Below are positions 9,137 to 16,325 of a stretch of 64,000 nucleotides of DNA, one piece after another. Position numbers and translations under genes: made by a program. The notes beneath the pieces are model-generated. The model saw only the letters and a program-made list of their open reading frames with translations. It was not told the DNA's origin and made no database searches. The first letter of the stretch is position 1, and each line of letters starts with the position of its first letter. Origin of the DNA: Kosakonia radicincitans DSM 16656 (GTDB lineage: Bacteria; Pseudomonadota; Gammaproteobacteria; Enterobacterales; Enterobacteriaceae); the NCBI RefSeq assembly GCF_000280495.2, contig NZ_CP018016.1, forward strand, positions 1,860,001 through 1,924,000. Reading direction: 5' to 3'.

Positions 9137-10987
9137 GTGATGAGAAGAGCGTTAACAACACTGATGATTTTGCTGGTCGTGCTGGTTGCCGGCCTTTCGG
9201 CATTAGTGTTACTGGTCAATCCGAACGATTTCCGCGCTTACATGGTGCGTCAGGTCGAGGCGCGAAGCGGCTATCAGCTACAGCTTGATGGCCCGCTGCG
9301 CTGGCACGTCTGGCCGCAGCTTAGCATCCTCTCTGGCCGCGTCACGTTGACGGCCCCCGGCGCGGAAATGCCGGTGGTGAAAGCCGATAATATGCGTCTT
9401 GATGTCAACCTGTTGCCGTTGCTGTCGCACCAGTTACAGGTGAAACAAGTGATGCTGAAGGGCGCGGTGATTCAGCTCACTCCGCAAAGTGAAGCGGCAC
9501 CGGAAAAAAATGCGCCAGTGGCGCCTCATGGCAACTCACTGCCGCAGGTGGAATCGGATCGCGGCTGGTCATGGGATATTGCCCGCTTACAGGTTGCGGA
9601 TAGCCTGCTGGTTTTCCAGCGCGCCAACGATGAACCGGTGACGGTACGCGATATTCGTCTGCAAATGGAGCAGGATGCGCAATATCAGGCGACGCTGGAT
9701 TTCTCCGGGCGGGTTAACCGCAATCAGCGCGACCTGACGCTTTCATTCAGCGCGAAAATAGATGCACGCGATTATCCGCGTAATGTCAGCGCCGCTATTG
9801 ATAAATTGCAGTGGCAACTTCAGGGGGGCGATACGCCGCCGAAGGGCATCAGCGGGGCGGGCACATTGCAAGCGCAGTGGCAAAGCGCGGCACAGCGACT
9901 GACGCTGAATGATGTCACCCTGAGCGCGAATGACAGCGCCTTTACCGGTAAGGGGAGCGTAACGTTTGGTACGCAGCCAGTCTGGGCAGTCGATGTGCAG
10001 TTCGACAATCTCAATCTGGATAACTTGCTGCCGCCGGAAGGGACGCTGAACGGCGACGGCGTGATGCCACAGGGACAGGAACAAAATCGCCTGCCGCGCC
10101 CGGTGATTTCCAGCGGGGCGGATACGCCGCAGTACAACGAACTGCGCGATTTTACGGCGCAAATCGGCATCACTGCGAAAAACGTACGCTGGCGCGGTAT
10201 GCAGTTTGCCGATGTCAGCGGTCAGCTCAACAATAATGCCGGTTTGCTGGCTATCCCGACGTTGCAGGGCAAAATGGGGAACGGGCAAATCTCATTGCCC
10301 GGCACGCTGGACGTGCGCGGCAAGCAACCTCGCGCCGAGTTCCAGCCACGGCTGGAGAGCATTGAGATTGGTAATATCCTGAAAGCGTTTAACTACCCGA
10401 TTGCGCTGACCGGCAGCCTGACCATGGCGGGCGATTTCAGCGGCCCGGATATCGATGCAGAATCTTTCCGCCGCGACTGGCAGGGGAGTGCACACGTCGA
10501 TCTGAAAAACAGCCGCATGGAAGGGCTTAACTTCCAGCAACTGGTACAACAGGCGGTGGCTCGCAGCAGCGATGTGCATGCGAAAGATAATTTCGACAGT
10601 GCCACCCGGCTGGATAATTTCAGCGCAGAGTTGTCGCTGGATAACGGGCAGATGACCTTCAGCGATATGCAGGGTAGCTCCGCGCTGCTGGCGCTCACCG
10701 GGGAAGGCAAGATGGATCTGGTGCAGGAGCAGACCGATACGCGCTTCAATGTCCGGGTTCTGGAAGGATGGGAAGGTGATAGCGCGCTGATCGACTTCCT
10801 GAAAGCGACGCCGATCCCACTGCGCGTTTACGGTAAATGGCAGGCGCTCAACTATAGCCTGCAAGTGGACCAGGTGTTGCGTAAACATTTGCAGGATGAA
10901 GCCAAACGTCGTCTCAACGACTGGGCTGAGCGTAATAAAGATTCGCAAAACAGCAAAGACCTGAAAAAGCTGCTTGATAAGATGTAA
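9137..10987 (+). CDS. asmA: AsmA, inner-membrane AsmA-family protein
   Basis: AsmA-type protein anchored in the inner membrane, with a large periplasmic part; the family is related to VPS13-like lipid-transport bridges and affects outer-membrane assembly and LPS content. The 616-residue protein (E. coli 617) has one N-terminal membrane helix (about residues 4-26), the AsmA signature VNPNDFRAYMVRQVEARSGY next to it, long beta-rich repeats, and a charged C-terminal helix. The likely start is ATG 9137 with GAGGATGTG just upstream. It ends at a perfect 9-bp inverted repeat facing the convergent Nudix gene. Confidence 0.94.
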   Translation: MMRRALTTLMILLVVLVAGLSALVLLVNPNDFRAYMVRQVEARSGYQLQLDGPLRWHVWPQLSILSGRVTLTAPGAEMPVVKADNMRLDVNLLPLLSHQLQVKQVMLKGAVIQLTPQSEAAPEKNAPVAPHGNSLPQVESDRGWSWDIARLQVADSLLVFQRANDEPVTVRDIRLQMEQDAQYQATLDFSGRVNRNQRDLTLSFSAKIDARDYPRNVSAAIDKLQWQLQGGDTPPKGISGAGTLQAQWQSAAQRLTLNDVTLSANDSAFTGKGSVTFGTQPVWAVDVQFDNLNLDNLLPPEGTLNGDGVMPQGQEQNRLPRPVISSGADTPQYNELRDFTAQIGITAKNVRWRGMQFADVSGQLNNNAGLLAIPTLQGKMGNGQISLPGTLDVRGKQPRAEFQPRLESIEIGNILKAFNYPIALTGSLTMAGDFSGPDIDAESFRRDWQGSAHVDLKNSRMEGLNFQQLVQQAVARSSDVHAKDNFDSATRLDNFSAELSLDNGQMTFSDMQGSSALLALTGEGKMDLVQEQTDTRFNVRVLEGWEGDSALIDFLKATPIPLRVYGKWQALNYSLQVDQVLRKHLQDEAKRRLNDWAERNKDSQNSKDLKKLLDKM

Positions 10988-10988
10988 C

Positions 10989-11011
10989 TATCCGGCCAGT
11001 TCGGCCGGATA
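10989..11011. terminator. inverted repeat between asmA and the Nudix gene
   Basis: TATCCGGCC and GGCCGGATA form a perfect 9-bp stem with a 5-base loop in the 42-base gap between convergent genes. The arms resemble REP arms (ATCCGGCC). There is no U-run, so it may be a REP-like 3'-end stabiliser or a bidirectional, Rho-assisted end point. Confidence 0.5.
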
Positions 11012-11029
11012 AGCAACGGCGCTGCAGGG

Positions 11030-11614
11030 CTATAAAATGCCTTCCAGCGCCAGATGTTGCAGTAGCATAATGGTTTTGCCGTCGGCAATATCGCCCGTAC
11101 GGATTGCCGCCAGCGCGGTGGCAAAATCCATCTCCACCACTTCAATATCCTCTCCCTCTTCGATTACGCCGCCACCGCTTCCGGTGCGTTTGCTGTCATC
11201 GTATTCAGCAATAAAAAAGTGCAGTTTTTCGCTGACGGAGCCGGGGCTCATCCACGCCACAAACACTTTCTGTACCTGTTCCAGCCGGTAGCCGGTCTCT
11301 TCTTCCGCTTCGTGACGAATGCGCTCCTCAGGCTCAAGCTCATCCAGCAGGCCAGCAGCCGCTTCCAGCAAAAAACCGTGATGCTGGTTGACGAAAAGCG
11401 GTAAACGAAACTGTCGGGTGAGGATCACGCTCCGCTTGCGGCGGTTATACAGCAGGATCACCGCGCCGTTGCCCCGGTCATACACCTCGCGGGTCTGGCG
11501 CTGCCATTCACCGTCATGACGGCGATAATCAAAGGTGTATTTGGTCAGTTTTCCCCAATCTTCAGCGAGAGGCATCGACGCAATAATGCGTATTTGTGCA
11601 TTTTCAGATGACAT
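11030..11614 (-). CDS. NudK-like Nudix hydrolase (GDP-mannose/ADP-ribose type)
   Basis: Nudix hydrolase resembling E. coli NudK (YffH), which splits GDP-mannose into GMP and mannose 1-phosphate. The start at ATG 11614 is favoured by AGGAGC just upstream and gives 194 residues (NudK 191); an upstream in-frame ATG at 11656 would add 14 residues with no ribosome site. Matches to NudK include REVYDRGNGA (residues 42-51), RQFRLPLFVN (67-76), the Nudix box from Gly88 to Tyr109 with its EEETGY end, FFIAEY and EDIEVVEM. The pair it forms with the divergent DeoR-type gene interrupts the asmA-yegH adjacency known in E. coli. Whether GDP-mannose or ADP-ribose is the substrate cannot be told from sequence. 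Confidence 0.82.
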   Translation of the reverse strand: MSSENAQIRIIASMPLAEDWGKLTKYTFDYRRHDGEWQRQTREVYDRGNGAVILLYNRRKRSVILTRQFRLPLFVNQHHGFLLEAAAGLLDELEPEERIRHEAEEETGYRLEQVQKVFVAWMSPGSVSEKLHFFIAEYDDSKRTGSGGGVIEEGEDIEVVEMDFATALAAIRTGDIADGKTIMLLQHLALEGIL

Positions 11615-11623
11615 ATCAGCTCC

Positions 11624-11698
11624 TGTGCAGGTAAGATAGCAGCATAACGTGCACATTCGTGCATTATCAAGGTTTTTCGTGCAAGCAGGAGCAACGCG
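11624..11698. promoter_or_regulatory. divergent promoter region with phased CGTGCA repeats
   Basis: The 84-base gap between the Nudix and DeoR-type genes contains CGTGCA at 11648, 11658 and 11678, i.e. 10 and 20 bases apart on one helix face, and TGTGCA at 11624. DeoR-family repressors typically bind such short tandem direct repeats at their own promoters, so this is the likely operator for both genes. AGGAGC at 11687-11692 is the ribosome site for the ATG at 11699. Confidence 0.5.
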
Positions 11699-12454
11699 AT
11701 GCTAACCCCACAACGTAAGCAATTGATCCTCAACCAGCTTGCTGAAGAAGGGCAGGTGCTGTCGAAGGAACTCAGCGAACGATTTGGCGTCTCGGAAGAT
11801 ACCGTGCGGCGGGATCTGCGTGAGCTGGCGGCTGAGGGTTTGTTACAGCGTGTGCACGGCGGCGCACTGCCATCTTCCGCCGCTACGGTGACATTTGCCG
11901 AGCGGCAACATTTGCAGTCTGACGCCAAGCGGCGTATCGCGCAGAAAGGCGCGCAGCTCGTCTCAGCAGGGCAGGTTGTTATGATTGATGGCGGTACGAC
12001 GACCTCTGAACTGATTACGCATTTCCCACAGGATTTACGCATTACCGTGGTAACACACAGCCCCAGTATCGCCGTTGGGCTGGCACAGCATCCGCTGATT
12101 GAAGTGGTGATGATCGGTGGCCATCTCTACAAACATTCGATCGTCAACGTTGGCGCAGGCGCGCTGGAATCTATCAGCCGGATACGCGCCGACCTCTTTT
12201 TTATGGGCGTGACCGGCGTACATGTGGACGCCGGTCTCAGCACCGGGGATTTTGAGGAGTCGCGTATCAAGCGCGCGCTGGCCGACAGGGCGGCAGAGAC
12301 TGTAGTTCTGGCCTCGCCGGAGAAACTGAACAGCGCATCGCCATGGGTGATTGGCGATATCTCGCTTATCAACACGCTGGTGGTGGACGCGCAGACGGAC
12401 GATCGCCTGCTGGCCCCGTTTAACCACCGTGGGGTGACGGTGGTTAAAGCGTAG
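11699..12454 (+). CDS. DeoR/GlpR-family transcriptional repressor
   Basis: Sugar-responsive repressor of the DeoR family; 251 residues, the normal length. The N-terminal winged helix-turn-helix (about residues 3-57) contains LSKELSERFGVSEDTVRRDL and ends in the family signature HGGAL. The C-terminal sensor domain has the phosphosugar-isomerase-like fold marker IDGGTTTSELI near residue 99 and a TGVHVDAGLSTGDFEE segment near 182. Its effector is unknown. It is divergent from the NudK-like gene, which is its most likely target, and its stop lies four bases from the yegH stop. I do not recognise it as a named E. coli regulator. Confidence 0.85.
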   Translation: MLTPQRKQLILNQLAEEGQVLSKELSERFGVSEDTVRRDLRELAAEGLLQRVHGGALPSSAATVTFAERQHLQSDAKRRIAQKGAQLVSAGQVVMIDGGTTTSELITHFPQDLRITVVTHSPSIAVGLAQHPLIEVVMIGGHLYKHSIVNVGAGALESISRIRADLFFMGVTGVHVDAGLSTGDFEESRIKRALADRAAETVVLASPEKLNSASPWVIGDISLINTLVVDAQTDDRLLAPFNHRGVTVVKA

Positions 12455-12458
12455 CCCT

Positions 12459-14042
12459 TTACACTTCGTAGTCCGGATCTTCGTCACGCGTCAGCGGAAT
12501 AATTTGCACTTTCTGCACGCGGTGGCTCTCAACTTCCAGGGTTTTCAGCAGAACATCGCCTACCTGCACCTCTTCACCGGGTTTGGGGATCCGCTGCAGG
12601 TACTCCATCAGCAGGCCGGCAATGGTGTGGTAGTCACGCTTCTCATCCAGCGGTATTGCGATGTACTGCACCAGATCCTCCAGCGGCATATGACCATTGG
12701 CCGTCCAGCTGCCATCGCTGTTTTTCTGAATATCATGGCGGGCATCGATCTCTTCCACTTCGTTTGGCAGATTCCCGGCGATGGTTTCCATCACATCGCT
12801 GAGAGTGACAATGCCTTCCACGGAACCAAACTCATCGACCACGAAAGCGAAGTGGGTGCGGGCATTGCGGAACTGCTCCAGCGCCTGCAACAGCGGCAGC
12901 GCTTCCGGGAACACCAGCGGCTGACGGATTAGCGCCTTGAGATCCAGCGGTTCGCCGCGCAGAGATTGTTGCAGCAGATCGAGCACATGAACAACGCCAA
13001 GCAAATCCTCTTCAGTATCGCCGCCCGTAACCACCACGCGCGTATGCTGGTTTTTATCCAGCAGGGCGCGGATCTCTGCTTCCGGCGCGCTGAGATCGAT
13101 ATGCTCAATATCGTGGCGCGACGTCATGATGCTGCTGACCGAGCGCTGATTGAGGTTCAGCACCCGCTCAATCATGCGCCGCTCCTGCGGATTAAAGATC
13201 TGGTTGTCGTCACTGTCGTGCAGCATCGAGGCGGTATCGGCATCCAGTTCAGCATCCTCTTTCCGCCCGCTGAGCAGGCGCATCACCGTTTCTGTCGTGC
13301 GCTGGCGTAGCGTCTGGTTGGCGAACAGAAAACGGCGGCGATTAAAGATAGCCAACTGGTTCAGCGCTTCAATCATCACCGAGAAGCCAATTGCGGCGTA
13401 CAGATAACCTTTCGGAATATGGAAACCAAAACCATCCGCCACCAGGCTAAAACCGATCATCAGCAGGAAACTGAGACAGAGAATAACAATTGTCGGGTGG
13501 CTGTTGACGAAGCGCGTCAGCGATTTACTGGCCAGCAGCATCAGGGAAATGGCAATCACCACGGCGGCCATCATGACGGCCAGGTGGTCAACCATGCCGA
13601 CGGCAGTGATCACCGAGTCGAGCGAGAAGACCGCATCCAGCACCACGATCTGGGTGACCACAGCCCAGAATTTCGCGCCACGTCGCTGCGTTGGATTGTC
13701 GCTGTCTTTGCCTTCAAGGCGCTCATTAAGTTCCACCGTCGCTTTAAACAGCAGGAACAGGCCGCCGAGCAGCATAATCAGATCGCGCGCGCTGAAGCTT
13801 AAGCCGCGCACCGTAAACAGAGGATTAGTGAGTGTCACCAGCCAGGAGATTGAGGCCAGTAAAAGCAATCGCATCAACATCGCCAGCAGCAGCCCGGTAA
13901 TACGGGCGCGATCGCGCTGCGCCGCCGGCAATTTTTCCGCAAGAATCGCAATAAAAACCAGGTTATCAATACCGAGTACCAGCTCGATCACGACCAGCGT
14001 GACCAACCCGGCCCAGATTGATGGATCGGCAATCCATTCCAT
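12459..14042 (-). CDS. yegH: YegH, TerC-CBS-CorC/HlyC membrane protein
   Basis: Inner-membrane protein of unknown transport function; 527 residues as in E. coli. Residues 5-235 form a TerC-type bundle of about seven helices with the signature [18 protein letters not shown] near the start and [18 protein letters not shown] in the middle. A CBS pair follows (about 300-425; [29 protein letters not shown]), then a CorC/HlyC transporter-associated domain (about 440-522). The combination suggests metal-ion related efflux sensing ligand through CBS. It reads away from the wza leader; a perfect 12-bp palindrome lies 26 bases upstream of its start. Confidence 0.92.
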   Translation of the reverse strand: MEWIADPSIWAGLVTLVVIELVLGIDNLVFIAILAEKLPAAQRDRARITGLLLAMLMRLLLLASISWLVTLTNPLFTVRGLSFSARDLIMLLGGLFLLFKATVELNERLEGKDSDNPTQRRGAKFWAVVTQIVVLDAVFSLDSVITAVGMVDHLAVMMAAVVIAISLMLLASKSLTRFVNSHPTIVILCLSFLLMIGFSLVADGFGFHIPKGYLYAAIGFSVMIEALNQLAIFNRRRFLFANQTLRQRTTETVMRLLSGRKEDAELDADTASMLHDSDDNQIFNPQERRMIERVLNLNQRSVSSIMTSRHDIEHIDLSAPEAEIRALLDKNQHTRVVVTGGDTEEDLLGVVHVLDLLQQSLRGEPLDLKALIRQPLVFPEALPLLQALEQFRNARTHFAFVVDEFGSVEGIVTLSDVMETIAGNLPNEVEEIDARHDIQKNSDGSWTANGHMPLEDLVQYIAIPLDEKRDYHTIAGLLMEYLQRIPKPGEEVQVGDVLLKTLEVESHRVQKVQIIPLTRDEDPDYEV

Positions 14043-14067
14043 CGTAAACGTAACACCTTCTGTGATA

Positions 14068-14079
14068 TGACAATTGTCA
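14068..14079. promoter_or_regulatory. perfect palindrome upstream of yegH
   Basis: TGACAATTGTCA is a perfect 12-bp palindrome, flanked by TGTGATA and CAGTG, 26 bases before the yegH start. It could be an operator for a dimeric regulator or lie in the yegH 5' leader. The spacing does not fit a CRP site. Confidence 0.3.
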
Positions 14080-14123
14080 CAGTGCGATCATGGATAAAGC
14101 TGGATGAAATTGCAATGCCAGCC

Positions 14124-14137
14124 TGCGATTATTCTTA
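14124..14137. promoter_or_regulatory. candidate RcsAB box (distal)
   Basis: TGCGATTATTCTTA agrees at 11 of 14 positions with the reverse complement of the RcsAB consensus TAAGAATATTCCTA as I recall it. It lies about 600 bases upstream of wza. RcsA-RcsB activation of wza is well established in enterobacteria. Confidence 0.4.
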
Positions 14138-14297
14138 ATTTATTGGTTATGAGCAATACGTATAAATTCAATTTCCTTATTGTTACTGTGATTAATTATA
14201 AGGGAAAAATTAGCAAATTAGGATATTTCGCATAAGTAATTCCATATACAAAGTTTGTCAATATACGGTTAGTCTTAAAATTCGAAAAGTTTGTTCT

Positions 14298-14311
14298 TAA
14301 ACTTATTCTTA
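14298..14311. promoter_or_regulatory. candidate RcsAB box (proximal)
   Basis: TAAACTTATTCTTA, read on the other strand as TAAGAATAAGTTTA, matches 10 of 14 positions of the RcsAB consensus, including a perfect left half TAAGAATA. It is closer to wza and at a more usual distance upstream of the ops element than the other candidate. Confidence 0.4.
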
Positions 14312-14513
14312 AAAATATGTTTATCAGGGCTGGTGCCTTGCCTGCTATTCGCTTAGCTGCAACAATTCTTCCTGCATCACTCAAATATACTAACGATGTT
14401 ATTTTCGTCATCGTTATTCGTTACAAATTCGATTCCTGCCGTATTTTTTCTGGTCTGCGGTACATTGCAACCTTAAGGCCTGTAAGGGATAACTATCAAT
14501 GAGTTAGAGATGT

Positions 14514-14552
14514 TCAGTGAATTGGTAACTGAAAGCCAGGGGCGGTAGCGTG
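14514..14552 (+). promoter_or_regulatory. JUMPstart with ops element of the colanic acid operon
   Basis: The core GGCGGTAGCGTG at 14541-14552 is the ops (operon polarity suppressor) sequence at which RfaH is loaded onto RNA polymerase. The preceding bases (CAGTGAATTGGTAACTGAAAG with CCAGGG) fit the rest of the 39-base JUMPstart element. It lies 179 bases before wza and implies that this long operon needs RfaH antitermination. Confidence 0.9.
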
Positions 14553-14731
14553 CCTGTGGGTATGTCAATCAGCCTGGATTATTCTGTAACCGCATGTGGT
14601 TGAATAAACGCTTTTTAGGATTGATGCCAGTTATATTCTTTCGTAATTAACTGCATTCTGATTCTGTGTACAACTTGAGCGCTTATATAAATCGCACAGG
14701 ATAATTACTCTGCCAAAGTGATAATTAATCA

Positions 14732-15877
14732 ATGATGAAATCTAAAATGAAATTGATGCCATTATTGGTGTCCATAAGCATGATGAGTGGCTGCACTGTT
14801 TTCCCCGGTAGCAATATGACTACGATGGGAAAGGATGTGATTAAACAGCAGGATGCAGACTTTGATTTAGACCGCATGGTGAATGTTTATCCTTTAACAC
14901 CACGTCTGATTGAACAATTGCGCCCGCGCGTTAATGTCGCTCAACCAAATATGTCGCTCGACAACGAAATTGCGGCTTACCAGTATCGTGTAGGGCCAGG
15001 GGATGTATTGAATGTCACCGTCTGGGATCACCCGGAATTAACCACGCCAGCGGGCCAATATCGTAGTTCCAGCGACACAGGCAACTGGGTACAGCCTGAT
15101 GGCACCATGTTTTATCCCTATGTCGGGAAAGTACAGGTGGTGGGGAAAACCCTCGCCGAGATCCGCAGTGATATTACCAGCCGTTTAGCGACGTACATTG
15201 CTGACCCGCAGGTGGACGTTAATATCGCCGCATTCCGCTCACAAAAAGCCTACATCTCCGGCCAGGTCGCCAAGTCCGGCCAGCAGGCGATCACCAACGT
15301 GCCGCTTACCGTGCTGGACGCTATCAACGCGGCGGGCGGGCTGACCGACAACGCCGACTGGCGCAACGTAGTGCTGACACATCAGGGAAAAGAGCAGCGC
15401 ATTTCGCTCCAGGCGCTGATGCAGAATGGCGACCTCAGCCAGAACCGCCTGCTTTATCCAGGCGATATCCTCTTTGTACCGCGTAATGACGATCTGAAAG
15501 TGTTCGTGATGGGCGAAGTGAAAAAACAGAGCACGCTCAAAATGGACTTCAGCGGCATGACGCTGACGGAAGCGCTTGGCCAGGCCGAAGGTATCGACCT
15601 GACGACCTCCAACGCCAGCGGCATCTTCGTTATCCGTCCGTTGAAAGGCGGCGAGAGCGATCGCAGCGGCAAGATTGCCAATATCTACCAGCTTGATATG
15701 TCGGACGCCACCTCTCTGGTGATGGCGACGAATTTCCGACTCCAGCCGTATGACGTGGTGTACGTCACGACTGCGCCGGTGGCGCGCTGGAATCGTCTTA
15801 TCAACCAGTTGCTGCCGACAATCAGTGGCGTTCGCTACATGACCAACACGGCCAACGATATCCAAAACTTGCAATGA
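14732..15877 (+). CDS. wza: Wza, outer-membrane polysaccharide export lipoprotein
   Basis: Octameric outer-membrane channel through which colanic acid leaves the cell. The 381-residue precursor (E. coli 379) has a lipoprotein signal ending in the lipobox MMSGC, with Cys21 as the lipidated residue. The poly-export domain follows ([20 protein letters not shown] near residue 90), then two SLBB domains ([28 protein letters not shown]), and the C-terminal amphipathic helix [16 protein letters not shown] that forms the membrane barrel. Two adjacent ATGs open the gene; the first is used here. wzb overlaps its 3' end or starts two bases after it. Confidence 0.97.
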   Translation: MMKSKMKLMPLLVSISMMSGCTVFPGSNMTTMGKDVIKQQDADFDLDRMVNVYPLTPRLIEQLRPRVNVAQPNMSLDNEIAAYQYRVGPGDVLNVTVWDHPELTTPAGQYRSSSDTGNWVQPDGTMFYPYVGKVQVVGKTLAEIRSDITSRLATYIADPQVDVNIAAFRSQKAYISGQVAKSGQQAITNVPLTVLDAINAAGGLTDNADWRNVVLTHQGKEQRISLQALMQNGDLSQNRLLYPGDILFVPRNDDLKVFVMGEVKKQSTLKMDFSGMTLTEALGQAEGIDLTTSNASGIFVIRPLKGGESDRSGKIANIYQLDMSDATSLVMATNFRLQPYDVVYVTTAPVARWNRLINQLLPTISGVRYMTNTANDIQNLQ

Positions 15878-15879
15878 CT

Positions 15880-16323
15880 ATGTTCAACAAAATTCTGGTG
15901 GTTTGTGTGGGGAACATTTGTCGTTCCCCAACAGCAGAACGACTGCTGAAAAAATACCAGCCCGGATTAACAGTGGCATCGGCAGGGCTGGGCGCGCTGG
16001 TCGGACGTGGCGCGGATGCTAACGCGGTGAGCGTAGCGGCAGACAATCAACTTTCTCTGGAGGGACATCGCGCGCGGCAGGTTTCCGGTGCCATGTGTCG
16101 TGAATATGACCTGATTCTGGTCATGGAAAAACGCCACATCGCCAGCCTGTGTGAGATTGCCCCGGAGATGCGCGGCAAGGTCATGTTATTTGGCCACTGG
16201 GATAACGAACGAGAAATTCCCGACCCGTATCGTAAAAGTCGTGAAGCTTTTGAAGCCGTTTACACCTTACTTGACCAGTCTGCCCGCCAGTGGGCGCAGG
16301 CATTGCAAGCTCAGCAGGGATAA
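15880..16323 (+). CDS. wzb: Wzb, low-molecular-weight protein tyrosine phosphatase
   Basis: Cytoplasmic phosphatase that dephosphorylates the Wzc kinase and so permits colanic acid polymerisation. The start ATG 15880 (MFNKILVV) matches E. coli Wzb (147 residues); ATG 15874, overlapping the wza stop, is a possible alternative adding two residues. The active-site loop is CVGNICRS with Cys9 and Arg15 (CX5R), and the general-acid loop is IPDPYRKS near residue 113. It lies between wza and wzc with gaps of two bases each side. Confidence 0.96.
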   Translation: MFNKILVVCVGNICRSPTAERLLKKYQPGLTVASAGLGALVGRGADANAVSVAADNQLSLEGHRARQVSGAMCREYDLILVMEKRHIASLCEIAPEMRGKVMLFGHWDNEREIPDPYRKSREAFEAVYTLLDQSARQWAQALQAQQG

Positions 16324-16325
16324 TA

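Larger units (their letters stand above)
14043..14731. other. yegH-wza intergenic region: long colanic acid operon leader
   Basis: This 689-base, A+T-rich gap has no supported gene; two short open frames inside it lack ribosome sites. It holds a 12-bp palindrome near yegH (14068-14079), two candidate RcsAB boxes (14124-14137 and 14298-14311) and a JUMPstart/ops element (14514-14552). A long untranslated leader with ops about 180 bases before wza is the normal arrangement for colanic acid operons. I could not fix the core promoter by eye. Confidence 0.7.

Noticed and set aside
14196-14411. 71-codon minus-strand open frame in the wza leader
   Set aside because: No ribosome site, and its length is expected by chance in this DNA; the region functions as a leader.
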